DNA from: DATJGR01 sp041739525
GTDB lineage: Bacteria > Pseudomonadota > Gammaproteobacteria > Pseudomonadales > Azotimanducaceae
Assembly (NCBI GenBank): GCA_041739525.1
Contig: JBGSNQ010000181.1
Span: 52,553-116,552, forward strand
Length of the DNA: 64,000 nt
Reading direction: 5' to 3'
The translations under genes were made by a program, and so were the position numbers. The notes beneath the pieces are model-generated. The model searched no databases. It saw nothing but the letters and a program-made list of their open reading frames with translations, and had not been told where the DNA came from. This document shows, in pieces, positions 33,456-42,536 of this stretch. Numbering within the stretch: position 1 is the first letter of the stretch; each line of letters opens with the position of its first letter.

Positions 33456-34379
33456 ATGGCCACACACGAACATTCTGAAGACTCATCGGTCTACTACGTT
33501 CCGCACAACGGTTGGTATCCCGTCTTTGCGGCGTTCGGCATCTTCCTAACACTCGTGGGCGTGGGGCATTGGCTCAACATGCTGAAGGCCGGCCAACCGC
33601 CGAACCACGCGACCTTGTTCGTCGGTGCGACGGTCCTCGCGCTCGTGCTGTTCTTCTGGTTTGCGAAGGTCATCCAGGAAAACCATGCCGGCATTCCGAA
33701 TGCGCAAGTGAAGCGTTCGTACGTCTGGGGAATGAGCTGGTTCATCTTTTCTGAAGTGATGTTCTTTGCCGCATTCTTCGGCGCGCTTTATTACGCGCGG
33801 CACTTCTCGGTGCCGTGGATCGGCGGCGAAGGCGCCAAAGGCATTACCGGAGAATATCTGTGGCCGAACTTCTCGCCGACGTGGCCCGTCATCAACAATC
33901 CGAACCCTGAGATCTTCACCAATCCTCACGAATCGATGGCCGCCCCGAAGCTCTCGGCATGGGTTCAGTATCTGCCGTTCTGGAACACCGTGATTCTCTT
34001 GTCTTCGAGTTTCACCGTTCACTTCGCGCATACGGCAGTCAAAGAGAACCGACGCGGCGCATTGAAGTTCTGGCTGTTCATCACCGTGGCGGCCGGCGTG
34101 CTGTTCCTCGTGCTGCAGGGCTACGAATATCACCACGCTTATACGGAGCTCGGACTGACGCTGGGGTCAGGCATCTACGGATCGACGTTCTTCATCCTGA
34201 CCGGATTTCACGGCTTCCACGTGACGCTCGGTGCTTTCATTCTGCTGGTTCAGTTCCTCCGGGCCTTGCGCGGGCACTTCAAGCCGGATGATCAGTTCGG
34301 CCTCGAAGCTGCCTCGTGGTACTGGCACTTCGTCGACGTCGTTTGGGTGTGCCTGTTCCTATTCGTGTACGTGATCTGA
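33456..34379 (+). CDS. coxC: Cytochrome c oxidase subunit III
   Basis: Non-catalytic seven-helix subunit that stabilises the oxidase. It has 307 residues. Family segments include VKRSYVWGMSWFIFSEVMFF, the ending LEAASWYWHFVDVVWVCLF, and TGFHGFHVTLGAFILL. A hydrophilic insertion (about 130-170, with WPNFSPTWPVINNPNPEIF) is typical of this proteobacterial type. It is the last oxidase subunit; a small antisense membrane gene follows. Confidence 0.98.
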   Translation: MATHEHSEDSSVYYVPHNGWYPVFAAFGIFLTLVGVGHWLNMLKAGQPPNHATLFVGATVLALVLFFWFAKVIQENHAGIPNAQVKRSYVWGMSWFIFSEVMFFAAFFGALYYARHFSVPWIGGEGAKGITGEYLWPNFSPTWPVINNPNPEIFTNPHESMAAPKLSAWVQYLPFWNTVILLSSSFTVHFAHTAVKENRRGALKFWLFITVAAGVLFLVLQGYEYHHAYTELGLTLGSGIYGSTFFILTGFHGFHVTLGAFILLVQFLRALRGHFKPDDQFGLEAASWYWHFVDVVWVCLFLFVYVI

Positions 34380-34394
34380 TCGAATGTCGGCGCG

Positions 34395-34616
34395 CTAACG
34401 CCCGTACCATGGCGCGTGTAGCGCGAGCTGGCCGGTAGCAAGACCGTATCCGACCGCGGCGAGCAGCGCTGCTGCAAAACATATCCGTACGCCGAGCGCA
34501 TATAGCGTCCGCTTCGAGTCGGGTTTGTCGCTGTCCTTGAAGAGAAAGCCGAGACCGGTGAACAGGCTGACCAACACTCCGATGAGCAGGAATACGATGA
34601 GCGCCTTCAGAAACAC
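34395..34616 (-). CDS. Small twin-transmembrane protein (DUF2909-like)
   Basis: Unknown function. From the GTG at 34616 it has 73 residues and two hydrophobic helices (FLKALIVFLLIGVLVSLFTG and ICFAAALLAAVGYGL) joined by the charged loop KDSDKPDSKRT. Size and pattern fit the DUF2909 family, found between coxC and SURF1 in Pseudomonas (PA0109 position). The frame opens upstream to 34661, so the start is uncertain. It is divergent from the SURF1 gene and convergent with coxC. Confidence 0.75.
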   Translation of the reverse strand: MFLKALIVFLLIGVLVSLFTGLGFLFKDSDKPDSKRTLYALGVRICFAAALLAAVGYGLATGQLALHAPWYGR

Positions 34617-34679
34617 GCGACGATCCGGAGAGATGGAGTGCGAACACTCTAACCCAGGCATCCGGCTGCTGTAAGGATC

Positions 34680-35372
34680 GTGCCACGCTTCCGTCCCGGC
34701 GTGAGGATGACGCTGCTGGTCGTGGCGCTTGTGCCGTTGACCGTCAGCCTCGGCTTTTGGCAGATCGATCGAGGCGCACAGAAGCGCACAATTGAAGACG
34801 CACGACTCGCGAGTTATGGCGCTCTACCGGTCGATGAGGCGCACTTGATGGACGCTCCTGCGTTTTCGCGCGCGCGCGTTGAAGGTCGCTACGATGGCGA
34901 GCGGCAATTTCTCGTGGACAATCGTTCGCAGCGGGGTATGGCGGGGTACGCGGTAGTCACGCCGTTCGATAGCGTTGGCGGCAGGCGACTGCTCGTCGAC
35001 CGCGGTTGGATCGCGGCGCCTGCGTCTCGCAGTGACTTGCCCGATGTTCCACCTCCGAGCGGTGTTGTGAAGATCGTGGGTACCTTGTGGACGGCCAGTG
35101 CGGCAACGCGGGATACGAGTGTGTGGAGCGAAGGGTGGCCGAAGCGTGTCGAACAGTTCGATGCGGGTCGAATGGGTGAAGCAGTGGGTGACGCAATGCC
35201 GATGGAGTTCAGACTGGAGGAAGGTCAACCCGGCAGTCTCGAGCCGATCTTGCTGGGTGAGGAAATGTCGTCGACCCGCCACATCGGCTACGCGGTGCAG
35301 TGGTTTGCAATGGCCGCGGCGTTGGTCGTGGCGTACCTGATTCTGGGTGTGCGACGAGGGCTCGAGCAATGA
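34680..35372 (+). CDS. SURF1-family cytochrome oxidase biogenesis protein
   Basis: Inner-membrane factor that helps insert heme a into subunit I. It has 230 residues from the GTG at 34680. The two-helix topology of the family is evident: an N-terminal helix (VVALVPLTVSLGFWQIDRG) and a C-terminal one (IGYAVQWFAMAAALVVAYLIL). The periplasmic middle contains LLVDRGWIAA, and the R-H-x-x-YAVQWFA signature is intact. The stop overlaps the next gene by 4 bp. Confidence 0.94.
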   Translation: MPRFRPGVRMTLLVVALVPLTVSLGFWQIDRGAQKRTIEDARLASYGALPVDEAHLMDAPAFSRARVEGRYDGERQFLVDNRSQRGMAGYAVVTPFDSVGGRRLLVDRGWIAAPASRSDLPDVPPPSGVVKIVGTLWTASAATRDTSVWSEGWPKRVEQFDAGRMGEAVGDAMPMEFRLEEGQPGSLEPILLGEEMSSTRHIGYAVQWFAMAAALVVAYLILGVRRGLEQ

Positions 35373-35923
35373 ACACAGAAGCCAATCAGATTCGGCGCAA
35401 CCGAACGTTGCTGGTCGGTCTCTTCGCTATTGCGATCGTGCCGTTGCTCGGGGCGTCCTGGCTCTACGAGTCGTCGCGCAGTTCGAAGCCATGGGGCACA
35501 ACAAATCGCGGCGAGCTGCTCGATCCGATCGTCTCCGTCGAAGCGTTGCACCTGACCGCCGCTGATGGCGCTTCGTCGATGGTGGACAGTGGACAGTGGT
35601 GGTTGGTGACGGTATCGAACGATGGTTGCAGCGCCGATTGTCAGAACGCGGTTCAGCAGCTCCACCAGCTTCACATTCTGCTCGGTCGAGATGGGTCGCG
35701 CGTAAAGCGCGGGCTGATCGAACTCGGGGCGACACCGGTGACTGCAGAGTTGTCGCAGTATCCCGAAGTCGCGCAATTCAGCGGCGAGGCACAGGCGCTG
35801 AAGTCCGGTGTGTACATCGTCGATCCGTTGGGGAACCTGGTACTGCGTTACGGCTTTGGCGATGCCGGCAAACCCGTGCTGCAGGATCTCAAGCAGTTGT
35901 TGAAGGTGTCGCACATTGGCTGA
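35369..35923 (+). CDS. Membrane-anchored thioredoxin-like protein with CXXXC, cox-associated
   Basis: No assigned function. From the ATG at 35369 it has 184 residues with one membrane helix (about 13-33). The exported domain contains SNDGCSADCQNAV (Cys87 and Cys91, CXXXC spacing as in SCO proteins) and YIVDPLGNLVLRYGFG, like the late strands of a thioredoxin fold. It overlaps SURF1 and ctaA. A similar gene sits at this position in Pseudomonas (PA0111). A redox or copper-related role in oxidase assembly is inference. Confidence 0.8.
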   Translation: MNTEANQIRRNRTLLVGLFAIAIVPLLGASWLYESSRSSKPWGTTNRGELLDPIVSVEALHLTAADGASSMVDSGQWWLVTVSNDGCSADCQNAVQQLHQLHILLGRDGSRVKRGLIELGATPVTAELSQYPEVAQFSGEAQALKSGVYIVDPLGNLVLRYGFGDAGKPVLQDLKQLLKVSHIG

Positions 35924-36917
35924 TCGAGCCGCGCGCATCCGGCTTCGCCGCCTCGCGGCGGTCGGTGTGGTGCTGGCGCTCACGGTGGTCGTGCTCGGCG
36001 CATTCACACGTCTGAAGGATGCCGGGCTCGGGTGCCCCGATTGGCCCGGCTGCTACGGCTACCTATCGGTTCCGGGAGCAGCAGCCAACGTCGAGACCGC
36101 GGAGGCGCGCTTCCCGCACGCACCGTTTGAGGCGCACAAAGCGTGGCCGGAGATGGTGCACCGATACTTCGCTGGCGCGTTGGGCCTTCTGATACTGGTG
36201 GGAGCAGCGCTCGCGATTCGCGGTCGCAAAGAAAAAGAAGATGTGCCGCTGCGATTGCCGCTGGCGCTTTTGCTGCTCGTAGTCATGCAGGCAGCGTTTG
36301 GAATGTGGACCGTGACGTTGAAACTGTGGCCACAGGTTGTCACCACTCACTTGCTCGGCGGGTTCGCCACGCTGGGTCTGTTGTGGCTGCTGTATCTACG
36401 TTTGACGCCGACTACGCCGATTCCTGCGAGTCTGCGACCGCATGCCGCAGTCGCGCTGGCCGCGGTCGTCCTCCAGGTGATGTTGGGCGGCTGGACCACG
36501 TCGAACTACGCGGCGCTTGCGTGTCCCGACTTTCCGACGTGCCACGGTGTGTGGTGGCCGCCGATGGATGCCGCGGACGGCTTCGACGTGTTCCAGGACA
36601 TCGGCCCCAATTATCTCGGCGGTCTGCTCGACAACACCGCGCGAACCGCCATTCACATGGGCCATCGGATAGGTGCGTTGTTGGTGTTATTTGCCGTCGG
36701 CAGTCTTGCCCTGCGGCTGCTCTCGATCGAATCTGCAAGGCGATTGGGAGTTGCGGTCGCGGCGTTGCTGCTGATTCAGATTGCTCTCGGGGTCATGAAC
36801 GTGGTGCTGACATTGCCGCTTCCGGTCGCAACCGCCCACAACGGCACCGGCGCGCTCTTGTTGCTCGGGGTTATTACAGTAAACTACCGCTCCTTCCGAA
36901 CTGGGGTCCCCCGATGA
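35916..36917 (+). CDS. ctaA: Heme A synthase (CtaA/COX15)
   Basis: Oxidises the C8 methyl group of heme O to the formyl group of heme A. It has 333 residues and eight hydrophobic helices. Conserved segments are GAFTRLKDAGLGCPDWPGCYG, MVHRYFAGALGLLI, LGGFATLGLLWLLYLRL and AIHMGHRIGALLVL, which supply the heme-ligand histidines. The TTG start at 35916 overlaps the previous stop. The stop overlaps ctaB by 4 bp. Confidence 0.96.
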   Translation: MADRAARIRLRRLAAVGVVLALTVVVLGAFTRLKDAGLGCPDWPGCYGYLSVPGAAANVETAEARFPHAPFEAHKAWPEMVHRYFAGALGLLILVGAALAIRGRKEKEDVPLRLPLALLLLVVMQAAFGMWTVTLKLWPQVVTTHLLGGFATLGLLWLLYLRLTPTTPIPASLRPHAAVALAAVVLQVMLGGWTTSNYAALACPDFPTCHGVWWPPMDAADGFDVFQDIGPNYLGGLLDNTARTAIHMGHRIGALLVLFAVGSLALRLLSIESARRLGVAVAALLLIQIALGVMNVVLTLPLPVATAHNGTGALLLLGVITVNYRSFRTGVPR

Positions 36918-37846
36918 GCGAGCTGGCAGCGCCTATCGCACGCGCGGCTTGGCGTGATTTTCTCGAAATGTGCAAGCCGCGCGTCGTGTTGCTGATGCTG
37001 CTGTGTGCCATCGTAGGAATGTTCCTCGCGACGCCCGGAATGGTGCCGATAGGCGCACTTGTTTTCGGGACGTTGGGAATTGCGTTGGTCGCGGCATCGG
37101 CGGCAGTGGTCAATCACATTGCCGACGCGGAGATCGATGCGCGAATGGCGCGTACGCACGATCGCCCTGTTGCGACCGGTCGCGTAACCGCGAGACAAGG
37201 TTTGTTGTTCTCCGCCGTGATGGGAATTGCGGGGACAGTCGTTCTGTACCAACTGGTCAATCCGCTAACGGCCTGGCTCAATCTCGCATCGTGGTTTGGT
37301 TATGGCATCGTTTACACGCTGTTCCTGAAGCGGGCCACGCCCCAGAACATCGTGATCGGGGGGTTGTTCGGCGCCGCGCCACCGTTGTTCGGTTGGACGG
37401 CCGTGAGCAATTCGGTCGAGCCCGGTGGATTGTTGTTGGTGCTGATCATCTTCGCGTGGACGCCGCCGCACTTCTGGGCGCTTGCGCTCGATCGCAAGGA
37501 AGAATATCGCAACGCCAATGTGCCGATGCTGCCGGTGACGCACGGTGAGTCGTACACGCGGTGGCACATCCTCATCTACACGCTGATTCTAGTCGTCGTC
37601 AGTTTGATGCCGTTTCTCATCGCAATGAGCGGTGTGATTTACCTCGTGTCCGCGGCGGCGCTCGGAGTCGGCTTCCTCTATTGGGCGGTCGAACTGTTGC
37701 GAGCTCAGAACCCGCGAGCTCCGATCGAAACCTTCCGCTACTCCATTGTGTATCTGATGCTGCTGTTCATTGCGTTGCTCATCGATCACTACGTGCCCAT
37801 CGGCGTTCCGACATTTACCAACGGACTCCCTGGAAATCCGGCGTGA
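36914..37846 (+). CDS. ctaB: Protoheme IX farnesyltransferase (heme O synthase)
   Basis: UbiA-family prenyltransferase that adds a farnesyl group to heme b, making heme O for CtaA. It has 310 residues from the ATG at 36914. The prenyl-diphosphate motif region NHIADAEIDARMARTHDRPV is at about 64-83. Later motifs are LFLKRATPQNIVIGG and WTPPHFWALALDRKEEY. The frame is open back to 36143, but that part overlaps ctaA and is not real. It is coupled to ctaA (4 bp) and to the SCO gene (4 bp). Confidence 0.97.
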   Translation: MSELAAPIARAAWRDFLEMCKPRVVLLMLLCAIVGMFLATPGMVPIGALVFGTLGIALVAASAAVVNHIADAEIDARMARTHDRPVATGRVTARQGLLFSAVMGIAGTVVLYQLVNPLTAWLNLASWFGYGIVYTLFLKRATPQNIVIGGLFGAAPPLFGWTAVSNSVEPGGLLLVLIIFAWTPPHFWALALDRKEEYRNANVPMLPVTHGESYTRWHILIYTLILVVVSLMPFLIAMSGVIYLVSAAALGVGFLYWAVELLRAQNPRAPIETFRYSIVYLMLLFIALLIDHYVPIGVPTFTNGLPGNPA

Positions 37847-38487
37847 CGAGCGGAGTCCGCACGACCGTTCTGCTTTGCGTGGCGTTCGTTGCAGTCGTAC
37901 TGGGCGCGCTGGTGTACAAAGCCACGCGCGAGCCACTGCTCGATGAAGCGGCACTGAAGGAACAGGGCACGTTCCTGCTGCCGGCGCCTCGTGACATCGT
38001 GCCGTTCAGTCTCACCGATCAGAACGGAAACGCATTCGACAATACGAATCTCAAGGGCCACTGGTCGCTGCTGTTCTTCGGGTTCACGTCATGCCCCGAT
38101 GTGTGTCCAGTAACGTTGTCGGCACTGGCTCAGGTCGAAAAGCGCCTCGCCGATTCCGGACGCGAAGATTTACTCAGCAATCTGAAGGTCTACTTCGTCT
38201 CAGTCGACCCGGACCGCGACAGCGCCGCGGTAGTGGCCCAATACACCGAGGCCTTCTCACCGAACTTCACCGGCGTAATCGGCACGCACGACGCGCTGGC
38301 GGCCTTTGCGCAGCAGGTCAATGTGGCGTTCATGAAGGTGCCGGATACGAACGGCGGCTACACCATCGACCACACGGGCAACATCGTCATAATAGATCCG
38401 AACGGGCGCTACGCAGGCTTCATGAAGCTGCCGCATCAGCCCGATCGGATATTGATGGCATACAAGTCGTTTGCCGGAAGGTCCTGA
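37843..38487 (+). CDS. SCO1/SenC-family copper metallochaperone
   Basis: Thioredoxin-fold protein that inserts copper into the CuA site of subunit II. From the GTG at 37843 it has 214 residues with an N-terminal membrane anchor (about 7-25). Copper ligands are Cys84 and Cys88 in TSCPDVCP and His177 in YTIDHTGN. Other segments, YFVSVDPDRDS and PHQPDRI, fit the family. It ends the cox assembly run. The convergent thrB stop is only 6 bp away. Confidence 0.96.
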   Translation: MTSGVRTTVLLCVAFVAVVLGALVYKATREPLLDEAALKEQGTFLLPAPRDIVPFSLTDQNGNAFDNTNLKGHWSLLFFGFTSCPDVCPVTLSALAQVEKRLADSGREDLLSNLKVYFVSVDPDRDSAAVVAQYTEAFSPNFTGVIGTHDALAAFAQQVNVAFMKVPDTNGGYTIDHTGNIVIIDPNGRYAGFMKLPHQPDRILMAYKSFAGRS

Positions 38488-38493
38488 CGCAGA

Positions 38494-39471
38494 TCACGCC
38501 AGCAGGCGGGCATCCAGATAGTAGAAGTGAGCGAAGTGCTGTTCGACGATCCGCTGAAACTCTTCCGGATTGTTGACACGAACCTGCGCGTCGATGTGCC
38601 GCCTCATCGAAACCGTTAGTCTCGAAAGCCAGAACGCGGTCGCCGAATACAAAGCGAACATCGGGAAATACCAGATCTCGCCGAGCGTCAGCGGACGGAT
38701 TGCGTGATATGCGCGCAACAGTGCGAGCGTTCGATCGGAGTCGAGCACGCCGCTGCTGTCGTTGCACCAGTCGTTCGCAACCACCGCGAGATCGTAGATC
38801 CAGTAGCCGGTGGCTGCATGATGAAAGTCGACAACCCCCGTCAATCCGCGTTCCGAGAACAGCACGTTGTCGCGAAATATGTCGCCGTGAATGACGCCGC
38901 GCGGCAGACGCCGCACGTCCTCGCGGCGAAGCATCGACCCGATCGTCTCGACTGCGTCGCGCGCCAGCCGATAGTTATCGTATGGGATCTGGCCACGCAC
39001 CGACTCGGTGTTTTGAACGAGCCACGCCTCGTTTCGCGGATGCTCGGGTGCTTGTTTCGCAAGCGACAATGTCGCCTTGTGAAACCGGGCGAGAAACCGC
39101 CCGACGGACTCACAATGGCGCATGGTGGGATTGACGACGTGCCTTCCCGATAGTCGCGGTGACACCATGGTGGGCTTGCCGTTGATCTGGTCGCTCGGCG
39201 AACCATTGCGATTGCGGATGATCGGTGCGACGGGTAATCCGGCTTCGGCGCATGCATCGAGAAGTTGCACGATCAGCGCACCGGAGTTGGGTGGACGCTC
39301 GAGCATCGTGACGACCACCTCGTGCGGACCGCGTTGCGATGCGACGCGTACGAAGTAGTTGGAGTTCTCTACTCCATTCGACGCGGGCCAATAGCGCTCG
39401 AGGCCGCCGAGTTCGTATTTCGCGAGCAGATCTTCGAGATCCGGCTCGTTGAGAGAAGTAATCGCAGCCAC
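38494..39471 (-). CDS. thrB: Homoserine kinase, APH-fold type
   Basis: Phosphorylates homoserine on the way to threonine. This is the choline-kinase/aminoglycoside-phosphotransferase-fold enzyme used by Pseudomonas, not the GHMP-type ThrB of E. coli. It has 325 residues. The nucleotide region GVENSNYFVRV is near residue 33; the catalytic loop is VIHGDIFRDNVLF and the metal-binding loop VVDFHHAATGYWIYDLAV. It is followed on the same strand order by DUF2782, as in the PA5494-PA5495 pair. Confidence 0.93.
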   Translation of the reverse strand: MAAITSLNEPDLEDLLAKYELGGLERYWPASNGVENSNYFVRVASQRGPHEVVVTMLERPPNSGALIVQLLDACAEAGLPVAPIIRNRNGSPSDQINGKPTMVSPRLSGRHVVNPTMRHCESVGRFLARFHKATLSLAKQAPEHPRNEAWLVQNTESVRGQIPYDNYRLARDAVETIGSMLRREDVRRLPRGVIHGDIFRDNVLFSERGLTGVVDFHHAATGYWIYDLAVVANDWCNDSSGVLDSDRTLALLRAYHAIRPLTLGEIWYFPMFALYSATAFWLSRLTVSMRRHIDAQVRVNNPEEFQRIVEQHFAHFYYLDARLLA

Positions 39472-39478
39472 TGCTTCC

Positions 39479-39775
39479 CTAAAACTCGATGATCTTCCAA
39501 CTGGGAATCAACATGTCGGCCTGTTCGAGATCGCCGAACCCGCGCGTGCTGTCGCGCGGGACGAGATAGTACGGCACGCCTCGCTTGGGGACGATCTTGA
39601 TCATGCGAAGTTCGCCCGCCTGACGATATTCGTACACCGTTCTTTCTTCGCCGACGACGATCGTGACTTCAGGACCGGTGGACTCACGGTCCGCTTCGGA
39701 TGCGGTAGCGATCGCAGCAAAGCTTGCGAGCATTGCCGCGATCAACCAACGATGCGCCTTCCTGTTTCGAGCCAC
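39479..39775 (-). CDS. DUF2782-family exported protein
   Basis: Unknown function. From the GTG at 39775 it has 98 residues with a signal peptide (WLIAAMLASFAAIATASEA). The mature part contains VYEYRQAGELRMIKIVPKRGVPYYL, the family core, and ends PSWKIIEF. The frame is open to 39841, which would overlap the divergent polA start, so the shorter form is preferred. It lies between thrB and polA as in Pseudomonas. Confidence 0.83.
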   Translation of the reverse strand: MARNRKAHRWLIAAMLASFAAIATASEADRESTGPEVTIVVGEERTVYEYRQAGELRMIKIVPKRGVPYYLVPRDSTRGFGDLEQADMLIPSWKIIEF

Positions 39776-39827
39776 GCGAATTAGGTGCTGTGATAGAGTC
39801 CATAAGATTCCAATCTTGACCCAATTC

Positions 39828-42530
39828 ATGGCCAACGACAAACCCTTGGTTCTCGTCGACGGTTCCTCATACCTGTTCCGCGCGTTTCATGCACTTCCAT
39901 CACTGTCGACTGTCGACGGCCATCCTACCGGCGCTGTGCGCGGCGTCATCGGAATGTTGAAACGACTCGCCAAGGATTATGCAGGTAGCCCGATAGCCGT
40001 CGTGTTCGACGCGAAAGGTCGCTCGTTTCGCAACGAACTCTATGCGGCGTACAAAGCGAATCGTCCGTCGATGCCCGACGACTTGCGCGTTCAGATCGCA
40101 CCCATCCACGACATCATCCGCGCGATGGGATTGCCGCTGCTGATCATCGAGGGTGTCGAAGCGGACGACGTGATCGGCACGCTGGCGGGCGAAGCGACAC
40201 AGAAGCAACGCAACGTAGTGATATCGACGTCTGACAAGGATCTTGCGCAACTGGTCAGCGATCACGTGACGCTCGTCGATACGATGACCGATACACGTCT
40301 CGATCGCGATGGCGTGATCGCGAAATTCGGAGTGCCGCCCGAACGCATCATCGACTACCTCGCGCTGATGGGCGACACGTCCGACAATGTCCCGGGCGTT
40401 CCCAAGGTAGGACCGAAGACGGCCGCAAAATGGATTGCCGAATACGGCTCGCTCGAAGAGGTCATGGCGCAAGCGGCAAACATTCAGGGAAAGATCGGCG
40501 AAAATCTGCGCGCGAGCCTAGCGATACTGCCGATGTCGAAGCAGTTGACCACGATCAAGTGCGATGTCGATCTGGCCGTCGGGGTCGACCAGTTGATTCC
40601 TGACGCCGCCGATCTTACGAAGTTGTCTGAGCTGTACACGCGCTTCGAGTTTCGTCCGTGGTTGGACGAATTGCTTGCCGACGGAAGCGCGCCGCCCTCG
40701 CCCAGCGCCGTCGCGGCCGTAGACAAGCGCTATGAAACCATCGTGGACTGGGGTGCGTTCGATCAATGGCTCGAGCGCATCCGCGAACGCGGCAGGCTGT
40801 CGCTCGACACCGAGACGACCAATCAGGACTACATGCGGGCCGAGCTGGTCGGTATCTCGTTCGCAGTCGAAGCGGGTCACGCCGCGTACGTACCGCTCGG
40901 TCACGATTACCTCGGCGCACCGGAACAGCTGCCGCGCGATGAAGTCGTTGCGCGACTGAAGCCGCTTCTCGAGGACGCGACGCTGCTTAAGGTCGGACAG
41001 AACCCGAAGTACGACAAGAACGTGCTGAAGTCGTATGGCATCGAGCTCGAGGGCATCGCGTTCGACACGATGCTCGAAAGCTACGTGCTCGATAGCGTTG
41101 GATCGAGCCACGACATGCGCGATCTCGCCGAACGACATCTGGGTTTGAAGACGATCAGCTTCGAAGATGTTGCCGGGAAAGGCGCCAAGCAGGCGACGTT
41201 CAATTCGGTACCCGTCGAGCGCGCCACTGAGTACGCGGCTGAAGACGCCGATTATTCGCTGCGGCTGCATGAAGTACTTTGGCCCAAGCTCGTCGCCGAA
41301 CCGCGCTTGCGGTCCGTATTCGAAGACATTGAGATGCCGCTGCTGGGCGTTTTGTCGCGAATGGAGCGGACCGGCGCGAAGGTCGATGGCAAGCTACTGG
41401 CGGCGCAGAGCGACGAGCTTGCGCGGCGCATCGCGGAGCTTGCTCAAGAGGCGTATGGGATGGCCGGCGAAGCCTTCAACCTGGATTCGCCTAAACAGTT
41501 GCAGGTGATCCTGCACGACAAACTCGGCTTGCCCGTGCTGCGTAAGACGCCGGGCGGGCAACCTTCGACTGCGGAACCGGTGCTCGCGGAACTCGCATTA
41601 GACTATCCATTGCCGCGCGTGATCATGGATTACCGCAGCCTTACGAAGTTGAAGTCCACATATACCGACAAGTTGCCGCTGCAGATCAATCCGCGTACAG
41701 GTCGTATACATACGTCATATCACCAGGCTGTCGCGGCTACCGGACGACTGTCGTCTGCCGATCCGAACTTGCAGAACATCCCTGTGCGCACCGCGGAAGG
41801 ACGCCGCATTCGTCAAGCGTTCGTGGCACCGCAGGGGCGGACGCTGGTCGCGGCCGACTACTCTCAAATCGAACTGCGCATCATGGCGCACCTTTCCGCA
41901 GACGTTGGCTTGCGTCGCGCGTTTTCAGAAGGCCTGGATGTGCACCGGGCGACCGCTGCCGAAGTGTTCGGCGTACCGCTCGATATGGTGACGGCGGATC
42001 AGCGGCGAAGCTCGAAGGCCATCAATTTCGGGCTGATTTACGGCATGTCCGCCTTTGGCCTCGGGCGTCAGCTCGGCGTCAGCCGCACCGTCGCAAACGA
42101 GTACATTGAACGCTACTTCGCCCGCTATCCGGGTGTACGCGACTACATGGATCGCGTTCGCGCAGACGCCGCTAAGCAAGGTTACGTCGAAACGGTGTTC
42201 GGACGACGTCTGTATCTCCCCGAGATCAACGCAAGCAACGCAATGCGGCGACAGGCGGCAGAACGCACGGCCATCAACGCGCCGATGCAGGGAACCGCCG
42301 CCGACATCATCAAGCGCGCAATGATCGCGGTGGATGGGTGGCTACCCAAGTCGGGAATTGCTGCGTCGATGATCATGCAGGTTCACGACGAACTTATCTT
42401 CGAAGTGGACGATGCAGACATCGAGCGACTGATCCCCGGCGTTGTGCAGCGCATGGAAGCCGCGGCTTCGCTCGATGTTTCTTTAGTGGTCGACGTTGGT
42501 CGTGGCCCCAACTGGGACGAAGCACACTGA
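39828..42530 (+). CDS. polA: DNA polymerase I
   Basis: Repair and Okazaki-fragment polymerase. From the ATG at 39828 it has 900 residues. The 5' nuclease domain occupies about 1-290. The 3'-5' proofreading domain keeps its catalytic Asp327 and Glu329 (SLDTETTNQD), so proofreading is expected. The polymerase domain has motif A DYSQIELRIMAH (about 677), motif B RRSSKAINFGLIYGMSAFGL and motif C VHDELIFE (about 855). The longer frame from 39663 lies antisense to DUF2782 and is not the start. Confidence 0.98.
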   Translation: MANDKPLVLVDGSSYLFRAFHALPSLSTVDGHPTGAVRGVIGMLKRLAKDYAGSPIAVVFDAKGRSFRNELYAAYKANRPSMPDDLRVQIAPIHDIIRAMGLPLLIIEGVEADDVIGTLAGEATQKQRNVVISTSDKDLAQLVSDHVTLVDTMTDTRLDRDGVIAKFGVPPERIIDYLALMGDTSDNVPGVPKVGPKTAAKWIAEYGSLEEVMAQAANIQGKIGENLRASLAILPMSKQLTTIKCDVDLAVGVDQLIPDAADLTKLSELYTRFEFRPWLDELLADGSAPPSPSAVAAVDKRYETIVDWGAFDQWLERIRERGRLSLDTETTNQDYMRAELVGISFAVEAGHAAYVPLGHDYLGAPEQLPRDEVVARLKPLLEDATLLKVGQNPKYDKNVLKSYGIELEGIAFDTMLESYVLDSVGSSHDMRDLAERHLGLKTISFEDVAGKGAKQATFNSVPVERATEYAAEDADYSLRLHEVLWPKLVAEPRLRSVFEDIEMPLLGVLSRMERTGAKVDGKLLAAQSDELARRIAELAQEAYGMAGEAFNLDSPKQLQVILHDKLGLPVLRKTPGGQPSTAEPVLAELALDYPLPRVIMDYRSLTKLKSTYTDKLPLQINPRTGRIHTSYHQAVAATGRLSSADPNLQNIPVRTAEGRRIRQAFVAPQGRTLVAADYSQIELRIMAHLSADVGLRRAFSEGLDVHRATAAEVFGVPLDMVTADQRRSSKAINFGLIYGMSAFGLGRQLGVSRTVANEYIERYFARYPGVRDYMDRVRADAAKQGYVETVFGRRLYLPEINASNAMRRQAAERTAINAPMQGTAADIIKRAMIAVDGWLPKSGIAASMIMQVHDELIFEVDDADIERLIPGVVQRMEAAASLDVSLVVDVGRGPNWDEAH

Positions 42531-42536
42531 GCGCCG

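Noticed and set aside
36143..36913. Apparent N-terminal extension giving a 567-residue CtaB fusion
   Set aside because: The extension is out of frame inside ctaA, has no membrane segments, and the ATG at 36914 with its 4-bp overlap is the normal family start.
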